Assembly (NCBI GenBank): GCA_030867875.1
Contig: JAOWCC010000577.1
Location: 84,363,740 to 84,427,739 of the forward strand
Origin: Actinernus sp. WN-2022
Lineage: Eukaryota; Cnidaria; Anthozoa; Actiniaria; Actinernidae
Direction of reading: 5' to 3'
Length of the DNA: 64,000 bases
In this document: positions 1 to 11,289 of the stretch, in pieces
How the letters are laid out: every line of letters begins with the position of its first letter
How positions within the stretch are numbered: the first letter of the stretch is position 1
Position numbers and translations under genes: made by a program
The notes under the pieces: generated by a model
What the model saw: only the letters and a program-made list of their open reading frames with translations
What the model was told of the DNA's origin: nothing
Databases searched by the model: none

Positions 1-145
1 TATTGTAACGTGTTTTAAAACATGCATGTATAATCTTCAAAGTTTGAACCCCGACTTGAATTGAACTGCATGGGTAGATTAGTTGAGAGTTAATCCAGGA
101 TTAGCGCTAATCGGGCTTTCAGGAACCGGGCCCTGTACAACATTT
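1..145. repeat. Dispersed repeat fragment plus MITE end
   Basis: Bases 1-85 recur with few changes at 23401-23485 (shared core GTAACGTGTTTTAAAAC and GCATGGGTAGATTAG). The following ~50 bases (TTAATCCAGGATTAGCGCTA then CGGGCTTTC) match one end of the short inverted-repeat element at 52168-52404. No coding signal. Confidence 0.6.
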
Positions 146-1162
146 AATTAAAACCTATCGACCTGTACAACTTTTAAATCATCTTACTCGCTCTACTTGA
201 ATTCAAATCTACTTGAATTCATATCATCTAATGCTCGCTCTATTCTAAACGATCATTTCCTATGACATCAGCTCTTTCGTCAAAAATAACGTATTATCCT
301 CACGTTTGTAAATTGTCATCACAATCAGCCGTTTTCTTTTGATCAACAGCTCATGTTTACGGTAAGCCAAAATTCCTAATTTTCTGACTCTGAACTTATT
401 GCTCTCAATGTTATCTCTTATTAAGTCACATAACTAATTATATACAAAACGTTTAGACCTATATTACACTAATTTACATCCAAGGGTAAAGCACAAGACT
501 GATCAAGGGGGTCAAAACTACAGAACCAAGAGTTAAACATAACCAGTCTACTAACGAAAAACACGAAAAAGTAAGTAAAACATGTTTTAGCATACTTAAC
601 TTTATGTCCCTTGTCAACTTAATCTCCCTTGTCCACTTAATATAAACAAGCCAAATAATCTTACCGGTTCATTCAATAAAATTTGGCGACCTATTAACTT
701 ACACTAGTCTAGTTTATAAACAAAATGGCTGACACATAGAATTGGCCGTGCGTATTTACGTGTTGGGTTAGGCCTGGGCCCAAGGCAGAAACACGTGACC
801 GTCTCAGAGCACCTCTGAGATTTAGGTCCTAACAGACTTCCTAATCCTTGAAAAAGGCGTCTGTTAATCAGAAATACACGCTTGGCAATTCAATTCTAGT
901 GTAGCCTTAATGTAAAAGTATTTTCACATAATTTTTACTCTAAATATTTTAGATAATTAAATTAGAAATAAATAAATTGTTGTAAATAAAATGAAAATAA
1001 GGGGGGTAGGGGGAACATCATTTAACCAATAATGTTTATAGTTATATACTAGCTTAAGATATACATGTATATATTTTTATACTCAACATTCAGAGTTCCC
1101 ATATCATATACATAATCACATTAATCAATTTCATACCACTATTTAAATATAATTATTTCATA
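146..1162. other. AT-rich intergenic DNA, no gene seen
   Basis: No ORF with protein-like composition on either strand, no RNA gene and no clear repeat. The stretch is strongly AT-rich, with short runs such as GGGGGG near 1001. Confidence 0.6.
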
Positions 1163-1482
1163 ATAACCCACTCTTCAAATTAATTATCACTATAATCTAC
1201 ATGTAACACACACTAGTCAGACACATATAAACACATATAAATACAATACACATAAGATAATAATACACAAAAGAAAGGAATAAGTATGAATTGGTGATGC
1301 TTGTCTTATACAAGTAAATATACACATACTATAACCCACTCTTCAAATTAATTATCACTATAATCTACATGTAACACACACTAGTCTGACACATATAAAT
1401 ATAATACACATAAGATAATAATACACAAAATAAGTATGAATTGGTAATGCTTGTCTTATACAAGTAAATATACACATAAATA
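1163..1482. repeat. Direct tandem duplication, 168-bp unit, two copies
   Basis: The segment starting ATAACCCACTCTTCAAATTA at 1163 is repeated from 1331, through the motifs ACATGTAACACACACTAGTC and AATTGGTRATGCTTGTC. The second copy is shorter by small deletions. Non-coding. Confidence 0.8.
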
Positions 1483-2075
1483 TTACGCAATTTTTACGTC
1501 TTCGTAAAGATGGTCTTTACGCAGCATTTACGGTGATACGTAAAGACAGCGTAGTGATACCCTTTAGCGCAGTGTTTACGCTATGCGTAAAGAACCGTAA
1601 ACGTGCTCTTTACAGAACTTTACAATAACCGTAAATGTATGTAAATCCAAAATTTACGCAAACGCGACAAGCGTAAATAACCTTAAATATGCTCTTTACA
1701 ATAATCGTAAATGTGTGTAAATCCAAAATTTACGCAAACGCGGCAAGCGTAAATAGCCTTAAATGTGCTATTTACGGAACTTTACTACAACGTAAATCCA
1801 AAATTTACGCAAACGCGACAAGCGTAAATAGCCTTAAATGTGCTCTTTACGGAACATTACTACAACGTAAATCTCTAAATCCAAAATTTACGCAAACGCG
1901 ACATGCGTAAATAGCCTTATATGTGCTCTTTTTGACCGGACCTTTACTATAACCGTAAAACTATGTAAATCCAAAATTTACGCAAACGTCACAAGCGAAA
2001 ATAACCAATGTGCTCTTTACGGAACTTTAATATTGCCGTCAAGCCATGCAAAGCTATGATTTACGCGAACGTTTC
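1483..2075. repeat. TTTACG-rich minisatellite, unit about 75-90 bp
   Basis: The core CCAAAATTTACGCAAACG starts at 1647, 1723, 1798, 1881 and 1971, giving periods of 76, 75, 83 and 90 bp. Degenerate units flank it on both sides (1483-1640 and 2040-2075). Each unit has several TTTACG/CGTAAA elements in both orientations, so the array has strong local dyad symmetry. A short ORF across it is only the repeat read in frame. Confidence 0.85.
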
Positions 2076-3056
2076 AAGCATATGCTCTTTGGTGATTTTT
2101 TTACTGCTTTTTAATTGAACGTGCCAAGCGCAAAGGTTATTAAATTTGCCCTTTTACGAATCTTTTCTGCACTCATAAATTTTATGTAAGCAGAGATGAG
2201 CGGTTAAAACAAGACAAAAAAGATTTCTTAAATCAGGGAGGTGTTTCAATCAAAGCCACAAGTGTAAAGATAAAACCACAAACAAGTTGTCATTTCATGC
2301 TGTGATGTAGAATGGTTAAAATCAAAATAATTATGCAAAACTGACAAACTCTGTATAGATCGACTAAGTCTTCATGGAAAACAATGTGTATCATTTCAAT
2401 CAAGCATTGAGCTCTAACTTTGTGTAGCCAATTAACCGCTACCAATTAGACTCTATATATGTGCATCACCATGACATGTACATATCGCCTTTGAAAGAAA
2501 ATAGTGAACCATGTATTGAATATTGTGTACATAATAAACGTAAACATTCACACACTACAGTGTATTATTAGCCTGTTACCGGCTCTTATGGGTTATTTCT
2601 CATTTGTTTCGGGTTTGGCCACCTGTGGCCACAGGGAAACCAATCCGGAAAAAAAACCACCTATAAGAACCACCAGCATACTATATATTTATCTGCAATG
2701 GTGTTCTACCTGTCCTTTATAGATCATTGTTATGACTAAGCAAATCCCCAGCTGCTGTGTTATTTCACTACTTGTTATTGTCTGAGTAAGCTCATGAAAA
2801 GAAAACTCAAAATGGAAGGGGGAGAGGTTTCCCAGATTGATCCGCTATTTCGACGCCTGTTGATGAAATTCTCTCCCGATATGCGAATTGGACGATATCA
2901 GTTTGGCAGTGATATTTTCCTAAGTCACAAATCAAGCATTCTTTGCTTTGACATGATGTGATGGCCGCCATCTTCGTTGACGATAACAGACGGTTCCTCG
3001 CTATTTTCTATTGTGAGGATCAACCATCATAGACCACATGTAGGAGCCCATAACCA

Positions 3057-3314
3057 GGAGCGTCCATCCCGCATTGATACTAGACCTATGTCACAGCGTT
3101 TTCACAAGTTAGGTTATTTTTAGAACGGTTTCCCGCTATTGTTGAGTTGCAATTATTCCTAAGCGTTGCAGCCATGTTTGGTATAACAAACGTAGCTAAT
3201 GAGGCCTCTTTTGTTCCCCCACGGTGCAACCCACAAATTGGTGGGAGAAATAATCTAAAAATAGCCCAACTTGTAAAAACGCTGTGACACCCGTATAGGA
3301 GATATGGACGCTCC
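3057..3314. mobile_element. Palindromic MITE-like element
   Basis: The left arm (GGAGCGTCCAT, then GTCACAGCGTTTTCACAAGT) is mirrored by the right arm, which reads as reverse complement GGAGCGTCCATATCTCC then GTCACAGCGTTTTTACAAGT. The arms diverge toward the centre. The same structure is in the paralogous block near 24.8-25.04 kb. Confidence 0.65.
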
Positions 3315-3688
3315 TTGTATCTAAGCATGAAAGACAGGTCGATCGGTCTAGCCGATGTAATCTTCAAAATTAAAACATCGGAGCTTTTGACATAAGTTCC
3401 CTTAGCATTAGTTTTAAGAAATGTTTCTAAATTTTAACATGTTGGGAACAGCACAAAAGCAAGTAAAGTTACCATTCTGGTCCGACCGAGCTCTCGTGAT
3501 TCAACCCCAGGACTTCTTCAATCAGTTTTGCACGTGGTCTATGGGATTGATTGAAAGCCAGCAATAGGTCTCTTGCAGAAAACAGTCACGTGCTGATATA
3601 TCACTTAAATAACCAATGATTGAGCTCGTGTTCTCATGGGAAAGGCTTTATTTTACAACTACTCAGTTTATCGTTTTCTGATTAGTTT

Positions 3689-3838
3689 ATAGGCCATTTT
3701 GACGATGTTGCGCTCGCAGCTAGAACAATGGCTATCCAGTGTTTTAAATAACAAAAGGCTGGTGAACCAGAACAAGTCTTAGCAACTCGCGTCTATTGTT
3801 ATACCGATGCGTGCGCAGCATCGTCAAAATGGCCTATT
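3689..3838. mobile_element. Short TIR element (MITE), TA-flanked
   Basis: Ends are TAGGCCATTTTGACGATG on the left and its near-complement CATCGTCAAAATGGCCTA on the right, about 147 bp apart. The flanking TA on each side fits a Tc1/mariner-type target duplication. A second copy is in the duplicated block at about 25428-25575. Confidence 0.7.
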
Positions 3839-4824
3839 GCCATTGGAAATGAGAACATACCACGGATTGCGTCATTGCTCACGCCATGGATTATGTGTAG
3901 CTCTTGCTAGAATCACTTTCCTCCACAATTTCCATCGTTTTCAAAGCATTTCTGCTGAACTAGTTCTCGTTTGTTGTTGTAAAAAACAATTACGACAGCT
4001 TACTGTGGCATGTGAAAATTGTTGTAGATTCAATCGGCTAGCGCCTCGTCAAATCCACAACAATTCTGACCATGTGATGACGCAAAACGTAGTAAATAAG
4101 AACATATCACGGTAAACTATCGTAAATTTGTCAACTGGATGGAAAATGCTCTTTAGAAAGATCGACAATCGATTGGAGTTGGAAAATAGCATTTACAAAC
4201 ATGTTTTGCTAATAACACTAAAAAATAGCGTACAATCACATGAATATATCCTGCAAAAGGTCGTTATTTCTCAAATTGCTTATTGTTTATATAAAGCAAC
4301 GATCACTACGAGCGATCTCAAAACCCTTTACTGCGAGCTGTCTCTCAGAATCCTCAGCTCAACAGAGGAAATAAATCATCCTAGCAGAAGACTTGCTGAA
4401 AAATGTCATCAGCCTTTAGAATTCGAGTGCTTCCAATAAGAACCTAAATGAGAGACATGGAGAAAAAACCCAAAAGAGTTAAAAAGTTAGTTAAGTGTGA
4501 TTAAATTGCTACAGTTTTAAACAGTGTACGGAAAAGAACTACAACGATTGCTTAACTAAAGTGAAATTAAATATCGTCTTTCTTCACATCTAATCTACCC
4601 ATAGGAAGCCCACTCAAAGGATTTGTACCTCTTGTTTACCTAAACACACGGTTGTAAAGGTAATTGAATAAAAGTCATTCAAAACGAAAACCTTGTGGTT
4701 CATTTGCACGAATTAGTGGCAAATAAAGACTGAGTGGTATAATTGCAAGAATTCGAGTGAAATATTGAGTTTTAGTGGGAGAAGTGTGACAGGTTATATA
4801 ATAAGACAAGCGGGGAGCGAGGAA

Positions 4825-5735
4825 ACTTCAATAGCGAACACACTTCATACCTTGCTCAAGCATATTAAGGCCTGACTCGCCTGTTAATTTGACATACTTT
4901 TATTTAAAGGGAGGCTTCCATCCAATATTTGTGAAACTCGGTAGGCTGTTTGTTATCGGTATTTGTAACAATATGAACTACTTGTATCTTTCAAAGTGGT
5001 GTCACGTGACTTCAAAACGACCGTTAACGGTTGAAACCTTGGGGCAAAAACGGGGTACAGAAAGTGAACTTAAATGAATCTTTTTTCTTCATTCTTCTAT
5101 GACTCATAATAAGGGCTTGAACGATGCGCCTTTTAATCATGTCCAGATCATAACGGAAGTACTTGATTAAAGGAAAAAGGTCACGTGACATAGTAAATAG
5201 TAAAATATCTTATAATATAAGTGACCGATACCACCTTAAAAGGCGCAAATGCAATGCAATTGTCATTTTAAGCAAAACAAATCCAAATTTTCCTGTCTAA
5301 ACTTCCCCCATTTCAAAGAACTCGTTTTATGACGTCATCAACTGGGGAATGTCACGTGACACTAAAGGAGACTTCCATCTGATTAAGAAAGTCAAATATT
5401 AGGTATTTTCATATTTTGGAAAACTTACATATAAATATATCGACAGAGAATTGAAGATCTTTAAAATCTTTGCTGGGGGTCTGTTAAGGCCGAAAATCCA
5501 AGTTACTTGAGTGCGAACTCCGCTAAAACAATCCACATAGATCGTTGGCAGTTGACTCAAAAGTACCTTGAACACACCACTGAACCACTTCATCTGAAAG
5601 AAATTCCATCCCTCACAGAGACCACAGGAAAAAGAAAAATTTTCAAAGCCTAACGCGAAAACCTTCAACCCTACGATGCCGCATGCGACCTCACAGTAGC
5701 AGTGATCGCAAATAACGACTCGCCTGGGTCATGGT
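4825..5735. repeat. Long inverted repeat, left arm (interrupted)
   Basis: 4825-4855 plus 5513-5735 are the reverse complement of 9340-9596. Shared motifs include TTCAATAGCGAACACACTTC, CGTTGGCAGTTGACTCAAAA, CCATCCCTCAC and GTGATCGCAAATAACGAC. A third copy in the same orientation as this arm lies at 26991-27180. The arm is split by an insertion at 4856-5512; joining CCTTGC to GCGAACTCC restores the uninterrupted sequence seen in the other two copies. Confidence 0.75.
4856..5512. mobile_element. 657-bp insertion in the inverted-repeat arm
   Basis: The empty site is visible in the two other copies of this arm (9565-9580 and 27020-27030). The insert begins TCAAG and ends CTTGAGT, so it has short complementary termini. 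It contains CACGTGAC near 5005, 5180 and 5350 and a TGACGTCA near 5330. No ORF of transposase type. Superfamily not determined. Confidence 0.55.
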
Positions 5736-6085
5736 GTGGGTAATTTTGTTATGCTCTCTTAGCGAACCTTGTGGCAAACTCCACACGTGTCATAATTATA
5801 TTGTACAAAGGCAAAATACATCATGCAATAATTTAGATAGTACGCGCTTCTGATTGGCTGATAGAAACGTGCATTAGCCAGTGCAAACATGGCAATGACG
5901 TCATACCGTATGTGTTTATTCTATCAAAATAATTATTTTATAAATGAAATGAGACATATTTTCCGTATTTGCACATGCTAACCTCGGTAAGTTTGGAGAA
6001 TTCTCGAGCAGGTACAAACACATGAACTGCGGTCTCGTGTTTCTTCTGCTCTCGAAGTTTGCATATAATAATTCCTTTACAATTA
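5736..6085. other. Spacer between inverted-repeat arm and LINE, no gene
   Basis: AT-rich non-coding sequence with GATTGGCTGATAGAAACGTG near 5850 and TGACGTCA near 5896. No supported gene. Confidence 0.5.
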
Positions 6086-6099
6086 AGTCGTTATAAGCT

Positions 6100-7182
6100 C
6101 TACATTTTAATATAAGAAGTTTAGCAGCGAATTATGATCCCATTACCACTATGTTGTCTGATCTACACCATTCATTTTCTATAATTGGGCTTTCAGAAAC
6201 TAAAATAAGGCAGGATATAGATCCCATTGTTAATATAGATATACCAAATTACCAATTTGTATCTCAACCCACCCTCTCCAATTCAGGAGGAGTTGGATTC
6301 TATATGAAAAGAGATTCTTTACTAAAAGAGATGACCTGTCTACATCAGAAAAATAATATGAATCCCTCTGGATTGAGATCAACAACAATAATAATCAACA
6401 CAACACAATATGTGGTATTTTTTATAGCCACCCAAATGCTAAGTTATAGACTTGATATTAAATTATTCATACAAGTCCATTAAAAAATACACAAAGAAAA
6501 TAAGTTTTGCATATTGATGAGTGATTTTAATATCATTTTATTAAATTTTGAATCTCATCCAGATACTGAAACATTTATTAATACACTAGGTCCTTATTCC
6601 TTTCATCCACAAATTTTGCAACCAACAAGAATCACTAAACACTCTGTTACCTTGATTGACAACATCTTTTTTTTCAATTCCCTAGAACATCATGTTGTTA
6701 GTGGTAATACTTTTCTAATCATTAATACAGTTTCTGCACTTCCAAGCAATTTTAAACTCTATAAGAGAGATTACTCCAACTTTGATGAAGAGCTCTTAAT
6801 TGAAGAAGTAGGAAATATTTGCTGGAATGAAATGTTTCCTCCTGAAAACAATGATGTTAATGAACTTTTTCAGTCATTTTTTCCCGTCATCACAGATATT
6901 TACACAAACATGCACCATTACGTAAAGTCAGTAGAAGAGAATTTAAATGTATGTCTAAAGCCATGGATAACTCCTGGTTTTAAGACCTCTATCAACATTA
7001 AAGATAAACTATTCAAGAAATACCTCAAAACTAAAAACTCGTACCATCATTCAAAATATAAAGCATATCGTAATAAATTAAATCATCTTATTAAACTAAG
7101 CAAAAAAACTATTATGAAAGCTACTTTAATGCAAATAACAGTAATATTAAAAATACCTGGAAGGGAATCAAACAGATTATAA
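6100..7182 (+). pseudogene. LINE endonuclease domain remnant
   Basis: Reading begins within FNIRSLAANYDPIT, then LSDLHHSFSIIGLSETKIR at 6151, the endonuclease segment containing the SETK motif (glutamate is catalytic in AP-endonuclease-type LINE nucleases). A frame change near 6483 leads to the second fragment 6514-7182, which holds SDFNI and, downstream, LIDNIFF. The first strands of the domain are missing because the element is 5'-truncated. The amino-terminal leader or ORF1 is absent. Not functional. Confidence 0.75.
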
Positions 7183-7220
7183 CCCTTAAACCAAAGGGAC
7201 TAAACCCACCAACCAAATTA

Positions 7221-8333
7221 TTGAAAAAAAATTGTGAATTGAGGGATAGTGTAGCTATTGCCACAGCATTTAATGAATACTTTGCTAACATTGGTAAAAA
7301 CTTAGCAAATGTTATCCCTATTTCTGAAAATGTCCCAAAAGATTTTTTAGGACCTTCTCAGATAAACAGCTTCTATTTGTTTCCTGTTACTGCAAAGGAA
7401 ATAGAGCAAGAAATTAGTGAATTAAACACATCCAAAGCAATAGGTCCATTCAGCATTCCAATTAAACTGCTCAAACTATTTAAAAATTGTCTATCTGCTC
7501 CTTTGGAAATACTGTAAAGCTGTTCGTTTTCCAGTAGTATTGTTCCAGATCACTTTAAACTTGCCAGAGTAATCCCTATACATAAAAAAGGACCACAAAC
7601 AATTGTTGATAATTATCGTCCTATTTCTCTTCTCTCGATTTTTAAGAGAATCATGAAAAAAAAAAAGTACAAACGGTTGATAAGTTATATTGATAAAAAC
7701 AACATATTCTTCGATAAACAGTTTGGTTTTCGTGCCAATCATTCAACCTTACAAGCAGTTATGCTTATATAACTGACAAAATACAAAAAGCAATTGAACA
7801 AGGTTCATACTCCTGTGGAATTTTCTTAGACTTCTCTCAAGCTTTTGATACCGTGAATCATAACATACTGATGAAAAAGCTATATCACTATGGCATCCGT
7901 GGTGTTGCTAAAGATTGGTTCTTCTCCTATCTAAATAACAGACAACAATTTGTCTCGATTGGAAATAGTACATCTGATAAGGTGGACATAACCTGTGGCG
8001 TCCCCCAGCTCTGTTCTTGGTCCTCTTTTTTTTCTTCTGTATATTAATGACTTTAATTCATGCACCAACTTATTTGATTTTCACATATTTGCAGATGATA
8101 CTAATTTGTTCTATTCTAACAAAAACCTGAATGAACTAGAATTAGCTGTTAATGAAAATTTAGAAAAAATCCACAACTGGCTCTCTGCCAATAAGCTTTC
8201 TCTAAATATAGATAAAACTAACTTTGTCATTTTTCAACCCCCACAAAAATATTATATTAACAGATTACTCTGCAAACAAAAAATAAACAGATACGACAAG
8301 AAAAATGCATTAAATACCTTGGAATTTTTATAG
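7221..8333 (+). pseudogene. LINE reverse transcriptase remnant
   Basis: Fragments in three frames give the expected reverse-transcriptase order: LNTSKAIGPFSIPIKLLK (about 7425), IPIHKKGPQ and NYRPISLLS (about 7575-7630), QFGFRANHST (about 7720), FLDFSQAFDTVNHNILMKKL (about 7825), GVPQ (about 8000), and the catalytic FADDTNLF (about 8090) with both aspartates intact, followed by NKLSLNIDKT. At least four frameshifts or stops break it, including one in the A-run near 7655 and one between GVPQ and SVLGPLFF. Confidence 0.85.
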
Positions 8334-8379
8334 ATTCACAGTTAAATTGGAAATCTACATTTTACATGTTTAAAAAAAA

Positions 8380-8893
8380 ATAAAAGATGCATAGGTATAA
8401 TCTCTAAAATTCGTTATTTTGTTAGTACAAAAATCCTAATACAACTCTATTATACTTTGATTTACCCTTTTCTAACATATGTTTTAACCGCATGGGGTAA
8501 CACCTATCCATCTACTTTAAACCCTCTTGTCATTTTACAGAAAAAAGCCATTAGAATCATAACTTTTCCAGCCCACTTTTTAAACGTCTTAACATCTTAA
8601 AACTTAAAGATCTTGTATTTCTCTATAATGCATTGTTTATGTATGATTTTTCCTCTGGAAAACTTCCTCCAGTGTTTAGGATTTTTTTTTATGTCAATAC
8701 TTTTCATCAATATAATACCAGGCTAGCTTCAAAAAAATCATTTTATCTTCCTCGAGCAAGAACAAATTATGGCAAGTTCAATATTCGCTTTCAAGGTACC
8801 ATTGTGTGGAATTCTATTGACGAAAACCTAAAAAATCATACTAGAAATAGTTTCAAACGACTACTTAAAGAATCTCTCTCTCAGCCTTACTAG
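8380..8893 (+). pseudogene. LINE C-terminal region remnant
   Basis: After a frame change the sequence gives the post-palm region (ISKIRYFVSTKILIQLYYTL, LQKKAIRII) and then 8633-8893 with HQYNTRLASKKSFYLPRART and FQGTIVWNSI, the usual final block of CR1/L2-like proteins. It ends in a TAG at 8891. 8894-9250 is the 3' untranslated part, with no second ORF. Confidence 0.8.
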
Positions 8894-9339
8894 ACTATTA
8901 TATCTCTCTACTGTATTCACAAGCTGTTTTTCTATCACTCTTTACTTAATTTCCCGGTCATTGTCTTGCAAACACTTGTTTGTTTCTGGCTTCATTGTCT
9001 AAAATTCTCTATAATCCGTTTTTGTCCTTATAGTAAATGAGTAACTACTTCAATGTTCCTTTTCGTGTCTTTTCTTTTTTTGGTCCACAGCCCAACCAAT
9101 TAACTACATTTAAATAAATTATACGTGCTACCTAGCTCGATTAACCTGCAGGTTATTCTAGGTTAGCTCATACTTAAAACTTATTTTAATTCGTCTTTTT
9201 TTTTCACACTGAATATTGTAAACCCTTTATGAATATAAATAAATATATTGCATGAGCCTGTGCAAACACGGAAAATCTGTTTCATTTCTTAAATGAAAAT
9301 CAATCATGCATAGAATCTATGTGAAGGACTTTGAAGTCC

Positions 9340-9596
9340 GTACCTTAACCCAGGCGGGTCGTTATTTGCGATCACTACTCCTGTGAGGTCACATGCGGCA
9401 TCATACGATTAGGCTTTAATTTGAAAATTGTTCTTTTTCCTGTGGTCTCCGTGAGGGATGGGATTTCGTTCACATGAAGTAGTTCATGTGAGAACTGTTC
9501 TTCGTGTTCGCGGTACTTTTGAATCAACTACCAACGACCTAGGTGGATTGTTTGAGCGAATTTCGCAAGGTATGAAGTGTGTTCGCTATTGAAGTC
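9340..9596. repeat. Long inverted repeat, right arm
   Basis: Reverse complement of 4825-4855 + 5513-5735. It is uninterrupted here, which shows that the 657-bp insert in the left arm is a later event. It abuts the P block that begins at 9597. Confidence 0.75.
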
Positions 9597-10377
9597 TCAA
9601 CATTACGTTTCGTAGTGCGATTCCTGCTTGACTGACCAAACAATTAAAGCTAGCTTTATAACGCAAACAACTATAAAGTTGCAACTATCATTATGTAAAG
9701 GCTTCTAAGATCAGTTAATTATTTCAAAATATCATTTCCTGAGTTTTAAAAGCAGACCTTAAACAAAGAGAAAGCATAAGATTTATTTAACAATGCTAAA
9801 CAGATTTGAGAACATATACATCACCGATAGCGAGAAGAAATATGTCCAACCCATTTCTTTAGATGTTTCGTTCTGATGTAGATTTGAAAGTGTTACTTCG
9901 TGTAATTTGCTTAAGTTTGAAACGGCTGTTGAAGAACAAGATCATTTTGCCGTATGGAGGTCCAACTTGAATACCAAAGCATGAAGATCTGGACTGACTT
10001 TTCATTTGATATCAGGCAACTCGAAAGGCTAAGTTTTGCTAAAGCATCAACCTGAATCCCATATTATTCCCCTTACGTCCCAATCAAACGGTGTCAACAT
10101 CGGTTTAACATCAGAACAACATTTGTGGAAACCGCTCCTGAATCCGTTTGAAATGGCCTTGAAACGAAGTGTAACTCTCTCCAACATGCTTTCAATATCT
10201 ATCAACACCTTTCAACATTGTTTTGAGGCCATTTCAAACGGTTTGAAGATCTTCTTCAACAAATGTTGTACCGATATTGAATCGATGTTGAAGCCGTTCA
10301 CCGGGGCTTTATGGACTGCTTTATATAGTCAAGCAGAATCCTTTCTAAACAAGTCTTAGCTTAAATTATTAATCATG
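9597..10377. repeat. Duplicated block P, copy 1, containing a foldback
   Basis: Starts CATTACGTTTCGTAGTG and continues CCTGCTTGACTGACCAAAC, AAGTTGCAACTATCATTATG. Copies occur at about 14340-15020 and 16560-17030. Within it, about 10078-10308 folds back on itself: CAAACGGTGTCAACATCGGT on one side is answered by complementary ACCGATATTGAATCGATGTT on the other. The apparent 107-residue ORF at 10036-10359 is the foldback read through and has no protein-family features. Confidence 0.7.
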
Positions 10378-10860
10378 ACAACCCCATAGACATTACGTAA
10401 TATTTCCAAGAAAATTTGTGTTGACAAGCGACGAAGCTTCTAGGAATTCATGGCACGTTAGTCAAGCGTTTAGCCTTATGGCAAAACGAACGAAACCATT
10501 CATTTGACTGAATAGCATACCAGGATATCTGACAGTCTAAGAACCTACTTGTGATCTTGAAAATGAAATTCGTAGTGAGTTAATATTCAAAAAATATATT
10601 AACTATTTTATTCAGTTAACGGCATAATTCGGGTTAATTATAAGATTGTCCAACAAAAAGGAGAAGATCTGGAGGACATTGTTGGTTTTCTGGTAACAAG
10701 AATGAAACTTAGCCTAATCGGATAGAGTTTGATATATACTGATCATGAATATTTCAGTTTAATTTAGGCCTCTTACCAGGGGGGACTTCGATCAGTGTCA
10801 GGGGGTGGGTACAGTACCGTTACATTATATCAATGTTTTGCTTTATTTCACTACATTCTA
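10378..10860. repeat. Block Q copy 1 and SMP-pseudogene upstream region
   Basis: GACATTACGTAATATT followed by TAGGAATTCATGG recurs at 12370-12435 and 15050-15115, and in weaker form at 18890-18945, 580 bp before the intact SMP ORF. 10640-10860 has no gene; it may hold the intron of the pseudogene. Confidence 0.5.
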
Positions 10861-10903
10861 ATCCTCTTTAACACATTTATAATTACAGACAAATATCGAT
10901 AGC

Positions 10904-11092
10904 ATGGAGGGAGACAAAAGTTGCGGTGGTGAAAATTCATGTCAGGGAAAGATCCCGATGACCTCCGATGCTGCAAGTCGTATCCAATGCTGAAACGCCA
11001 AGAAAAATGACGGCAAGATTGAGAAGGGCAGCTTCCCGGCAAAAGCACAATCAGTAGCAGCAAAGGATGAAAAACAAGACGAAAAGGAGTGA
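10904..11092 (+). pseudogene. Broken SMP/LEA-like paralogue
   Basis: A 63-codon frame starts with ATG at 10904 and ends with TGA at 11090-11092, but an in-frame TGA at 10991-10993 (codon 30) splits it. Before the stop it reads MTSDAASRIQC; after it, NAKKNDGKIEKGSFPAKAQS. Both halves align without gaps to the intact protein at 19524-19697 except near the ends. The acceptor TTTATAATTACAG lies 14 bases upstream of the ATG, as in the intact copy, and the intron tail (TTTTGCTTTATTTCACTAC) is also shared. This indicates gene duplication followed by a single disabling mutation. The tail is more acidic and lysine-rich (DEKQDEKE) than in the intact copy. Programmed readthrough of the TGA cannot be excluded but there is no direct evidence for it. 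Confidence 0.7.
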
Positions 11093-11289
11093 GAGAATCA
11101 TGAAGCATTAGCAGTTTCAAGCTGTCCAAGTATTGCTACATGCAAGATTTATAGTTAGTTTCAATATGTACCGGGATTCGTTTTAGTGGGGTTTATTAGC
11201 TCTTACTATAAAGCATAACATATCAGTGTTTTTCGACGTCCTCGGCTGTTGCAAGGAGAGCTTATAGTTTGAATGTAATAAATAGTTAT

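Larger units (their letters stand above)
2384..4824. repeat. 2.4-kb dispersed duplicated unit, copy 1
   Basis: From GTGTATCATTTCAATCAAGC at about 2384 the sequence runs colinearly with 24158-26556, with point changes and indels (for example the 24.5 kb copy has an extra G-run and lacks a few short segments). No long ORF is conserved between copies; apparent ORFs such as 3807-4115 and 25539-25853 are similar only because the DNA is duplicated. It contains two palindromic MITEs listed separately. It could be a non-autonomous transposon or a segmental duplication; no terminal signature separates these. Confidence 0.75.
6086..9250 (+). mobile_element. Degraded CR1/L2-like LINE (non-LTR retrotransposon)
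   Basis: A 5'-truncated LINE with an apurinic endonuclease region, a reverse transcriptase and a carboxy-terminal region in order, all on the plus strand but spread over several frames. The 3' end is near the AATAAA-containing TATAAATAAATATATTGC at about 9235. Protein motifs (SETK in the endonuclease, FADDTNLF in the palm, post-palm NKLSLNIDKT) place it in the jockey superclade, CR1/L2-like. It sits inside the long inverted repeat 4825-5735 / 9340-9596, so it probably inserted into that element. Many frameshifts and stops make it inactive. Confidence 0.85.

Noticed and set aside
3807..4115. 102-codon ORF conserved in a second copy (25539-25853)
   Set aside because: The similarity comes from the 2.4-kb DNA duplication, third positions are not favoured for change, and it starts inside a MITE end.
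10036..10359. 107-codon ORF as a gene
   Set aside because: It reads across a foldback repeat; the paralogous block at 14.9 kb lacks the second half and the frame has no protein-family features.
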